A stretch of 64,000 nt of DNA from positions 1 through 64,000 of the forward strand of contig JACKBV010000001.1 in assembly GCA_020634315.1 (NCBI GenBank). Reading direction: 5' to 3'. The position numbers were made by a program, and so were the translations under genes. Shown here piece after piece: positions 62,281-64,000 of this stretch. This stretch comes from Ardenticatenaceae bacterium. GTDB taxonomy: Bacteria > Chloroflexota > Anaerolineae > Promineifilales > Promineifilaceae. The number at the start of each line of letters is the position of its first letter. Position 1 is the stretch's first letter. The notes below the pieces were generated by a model that saw nothing but the letters and a program-made list of their open reading frames with translations, ran no database searches and had not been told where the DNA came from.

Positions 62281-62616
62281 ATGTATGATCCATATACGCG
62301 CCAACCTGAAGGTCGCGGCCATCGGCTCTTATTCTCATTGTTAATTGGTGGTGCCATCTTCCTGGGTTTTTGGTTACGAACCCAAAACCCAGCCTTAATG
62401 CATTGGGTGTCTGGCATTTTGCTAGTCGCGGGCTTGCCGGCGGCAATCGGCCCTTTGTTCATTGTAACGCGGTACAAAACTGTCTTTGACCATGAACCAA
62501 CCACGTTTCGCAATAAACCGACAACGGGCAAAGAGATACGCACGCTGTTATCAAGAATCATGAACGTGGGATGGGGGCTTGTTATTTTAGGGAGTATCTT
62601 TTTTCTATTGAGTTGA
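62281..62616 (+). CDS. Small membrane protein of unknown function
   Basis: 111 residues with three membrane segments (LLFSLLIGGAIFLGFWL, MHWVSGILLVAGLPAAIGPLF, ILNVGWGLVILGSIFFLLS-like end). A Tyr/Arg-rich cytoplasmic start, MYDPYTRQPEGRGHRL. No named family. It lies 81 bp after the dehydrogenase and is convergent with the phosphoesterase. Confidence 0.6.
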   Translation: MYDPYTRQPEGRGHRLLFSLLIGGAIFLGFWLRTQNPALMHWVSGILLVAGLPAAIGPLFIVTRYKTVFDHEPTTFRNKPTTGKEIRTLLSRIMNVGWGLVILGSIFFLLS

Positions 62617-62631
62617 GCACCCTCTCGTCAT

Positions 62632-63846
62632 TCACGACTCTTTGTTTTTGCCACGAATTGTTACCAGTGTCATCTCTGGCGGTGCCAGGAAGCGTACGCG
62701 CGGCGCACTCATCCCTTCCAGCCCCAACCCGCGACTGACGTAGAGGTTGGTGCGCCCTTCTTGATAATGTCCCATCACGTAACGCCGCCCCAGCTGCGAA
62801 CTGGTTAAAAGTGCGCCAATGAACGGCAGGCGCACCTGTCCGCCGTGTGTGTGCCCACACAGGTAAAGGTCAATGCCGTGCTGCGCCGCTTCGGGCATGA
62901 TTTCTGGCGAGTGGTAAAGCAGGATTTGTGGCACGCTGTTGGGTGCCGCCGCGTGTAACTGTGCCAGGCGTGTGCGGTCGGTGGGCAGGTGGTGTGTGCA
63001 ATCCATGCCGAGAATGACCAGGGAACGGCCGTTTCCCAGCTCCAACACCTGCCATCCCTGCCGCATTAACGGGATATTCAATCCATCAAAAATCGGGACA
63101 ACCTGATCGCGCAAATCCACCGTCATGCTGCCCAACGTCGCATAAACGCCATATGGCGCATTAAACTTTTGCAAATAGTCATGTACCTGTCGGTGTGTCA
63201 GTGGGTCTTTGTTGTAGGAAAGATTAACATAATCTCCAGTGATGACGATGAAATCTGGATTTGCGCCTCTTGCCAGGGCTAGAATTTTCTCCTCCCGCTT
63301 GGTCAGGCGCTCAATGTGCAAGTCGCTGACATGCAGCAAACGAATAGGGGCCGCGTCCGCAGGTAAACGGTCGGTGTAAATGGTCAGTTGGCTCAAGCCA
63401 ACGCGGAATGGCTCGATCAGTGCGCCCCAAATGAAAGCGGCCGTGCCCGTCAACTGCACCAGCAAAAACAAGGCAAAGGCAGGCCATGCGCCAATTACGA
63501 ATCCAACGAACGCCAGCAAGATGGCCGCGATGGTGCGCGGCAGCCCTAACACGGCAAATTGCGATTTCCAGGGGCCAAAGGACAACCCTCTTTTGGGCAG
63601 CGTAATGAGGATGAACATGTCGAGGAAGAGGGTGAGAAGGAAAACGGCCGTTACCCACCCCGCAACCAGCACATCTCCCAGCAGCCATTGCCACAGTGCG
63701 CCGGTCAGCACAGCCCATCCCAAGGCCAGCAACATCACAGCCCAACCCGGCCACGTATCACAGGTGGCAAACACCACCATAACTTTATGTAGATTCCCTT
63801 CCTTCAACAAATCTTCCGGTTCTTCACCGCGCTCAAGCTCAACCAT
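62632..63846 (-). CDS. Membrane-anchored metallophosphoesterase (YkuE-like)
   Basis: 404 residues from ATG 63846 (AAGGAG 11 nt upstream). The N-terminal third holds four or five membrane helices (AVMLLALGWAVLTGALWQWL, VAGWVTAVFLLTLFLDMFIL, FVGFVIGAWPAFALFLLVQL). The calcineurin-like domain follows: LLHVSDLHIERLTKREEKI, NPDFIVITGDYVNLSY, then VILGMDC, LLYHSPEIMPEA and LYLCGHTHGGQVRLP, all metal ligands. It probably hydrolyses a phosphodiester, possibly a lipid-linked one, at the membrane. A later start at 63780 is possible. Upstream repeat sequence makes the N-terminal extension of the frame unlikely to be translated. Confidence 0.88.
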   Translation of the reverse strand: MVELERGEEPEDLLKEGNLHKVMVVFATCDTWPGWAVMLLALGWAVLTGALWQWLLGDVLVAGWVTAVFLLTLFLDMFILITLPKRGLSFGPWKSQFAVLGLPRTIAAILLAFVGFVIGAWPAFALFLLVQLTGTAAFIWGALIEPFRVGLSQLTIYTDRLPADAAPIRLLHVSDLHIERLTKREEKILALARGANPDFIVITGDYVNLSYNKDPLTHRQVHDYLQKFNAPYGVYATLGSMTVDLRDQVVPIFDGLNIPLMRQGWQVLELGNGRSLVILGMDCTHHLPTDRTRLAQLHAAAPNSVPQILLYHSPEIMPEAAQHGIDLYLCGHTHGGQVRLPFIGALLTSSQLGRRYVMGHYQEGRTNLYVSRGLGLEGMSAPRVRFLAPPEMTLVTIRGKNKES

Positions 63847-63870
63847 TTCGCATCTCGCTCCTTCAAAAAT

Positions 63871-63973
63871 AGCCTCCCGGAGGTTCATCGCAGGCGGCAA
63901 GCCTTCCATTGACAACCTCCGGGAGGTTGGTTTTTATTCATGGTGGTAGGCAGCTGTCGGTGAAGTCTCCTCA
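63871..63973. repeat. CCTCCCGGAGG composite repeat at the window end
   Basis: GCCTCCCGGAGGTTCATCGC, spacer GCAAGCCTTCCATTGAC, then AACCTCCGGGAGGTT followed by TTCATGGTGG and CGGTGAAGTCTCC. It joins the two parts seen separately at 3671 and 18671, giving the fullest version of the unit. Confidence 0.85.
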
Positions 63974-64000
63974 CAATAATGACAGCTGTCACTACCGGCA

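Larger units (their letters stand above)
148..63650. repeat. Dispersed palindrome ACGGCCGT (core of AACGGCCGTT), about 100 copies
   Basis: I counted about 100 copies of the perfect palindrome ACGGCCGT by eye across the window, for example near 148, 1912, 4653, 11879, 16478, 23190, 31952, 44799, 49034, 53697, 59247 and 63643. With roughly balanced bases one copy is expected. Most extend to AACGGCCGTT. Copies fall inside genes in all three frames: Thr-Ala-Val in the lipoprotein at 11689, Asn-Gly-Arg in the Kelch protein, Arg-Pro-Leu in the LOG-like protein. They also lie in intergenic DNA. The coordinates given span the first to last copy. The pattern resembles the HIP1 octamer of cyanobacteria; its role here is unknown. 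Confidence 0.95.

Overview
The window looks like chromosomal DNA of an uncultured or little-studied member of the Chloroflexota (Anaerolineae/Ardenticatenia-like). This is inference from gene content: many lipoproteins with Pro/Thr linkers, a T-box leader, LCP and FemAB-type cell-wall genes, a CSLREA-domain surface protein, pre-peptidase (PPC) domains, and long CoA-thioester gene runs. No rRNA or tRNA gene, prophage or CRISPR array was seen.

Layout. 0-8 kb: SCP2-type thiolase, a secreted double-Kelch protein, a LOG-like protein, an AraC-type regulator divergent from a small lipocalin-like gene, and a lipoprotein. 8-31 kb is mostly minus strand. It holds a pseudo-HMG-CoA-synthase/DUF35 fusion, MaoC hydratase, MazG-like pyrophosphohydrolase, 2-phosphosulfolactate phosphatase, amidase, two acyl-CoA dehydrogenases, CaiB-type CoA-transferase, CorC-like protein, two metallo-beta-lactamase-fold hydrolases, NUDIX, GNAT, K+ channel, an ACAD10/11-type phosphotransferase, a HigBA-type toxin-antitoxin pair and an SDR. 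Together these suggest a dispersed acyl-CoA (fatty acid or aromatic side chain) catabolic region. 31-39 kb is an accessory zone: L,D-transpeptidase, an RHS remnant, an IS4-family transposase remnant, and GNAT, S8 peptidase and histidine kinase genes each interrupted by frameshifts. 39-50 kb: two tandem threonyl-tRNA synthetase genes (the upstream one behind a T-box), an LCP protein overlapping a PPC lipoprotein, a parvulin lipoprotein and imidazolonepropionase. 51-64 kb: CSLREA surface protein, DUF3048 lipoprotein, sugar-phosphate transferase, DUF554 membrane protein, zinc-ribbon coiled-coil protein, tandem FemAB-type transferases, an isocitrate/isopropylmalate dehydrogenase relative and a metallophosphoesterase.

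The strongest unusual signal is at DNA level. The palindrome ACGGCCGT, usually extended to AACGGCCGTT, occurs about 100 times by hand count where about one is expected. It occurs in coding and intergenic DNA and in all three reading frames, much like the cyanobacterial HIP1 element but with a different sequence. Other repeat families are a 111-bp two-hairpin element in three copies, a CCTCCCGGAGG hairpin family, ACACTTGTGTTTT hairpin arrays, a 14 x 21-bp minisatellite whose units are themselves hairpins, and 22-bp tandem repeats. Frameshifts cluster between about 35 and 53 kb and nearly all sit in short homopolymers, so sequence error must be considered before calling these genes pseudogenes.
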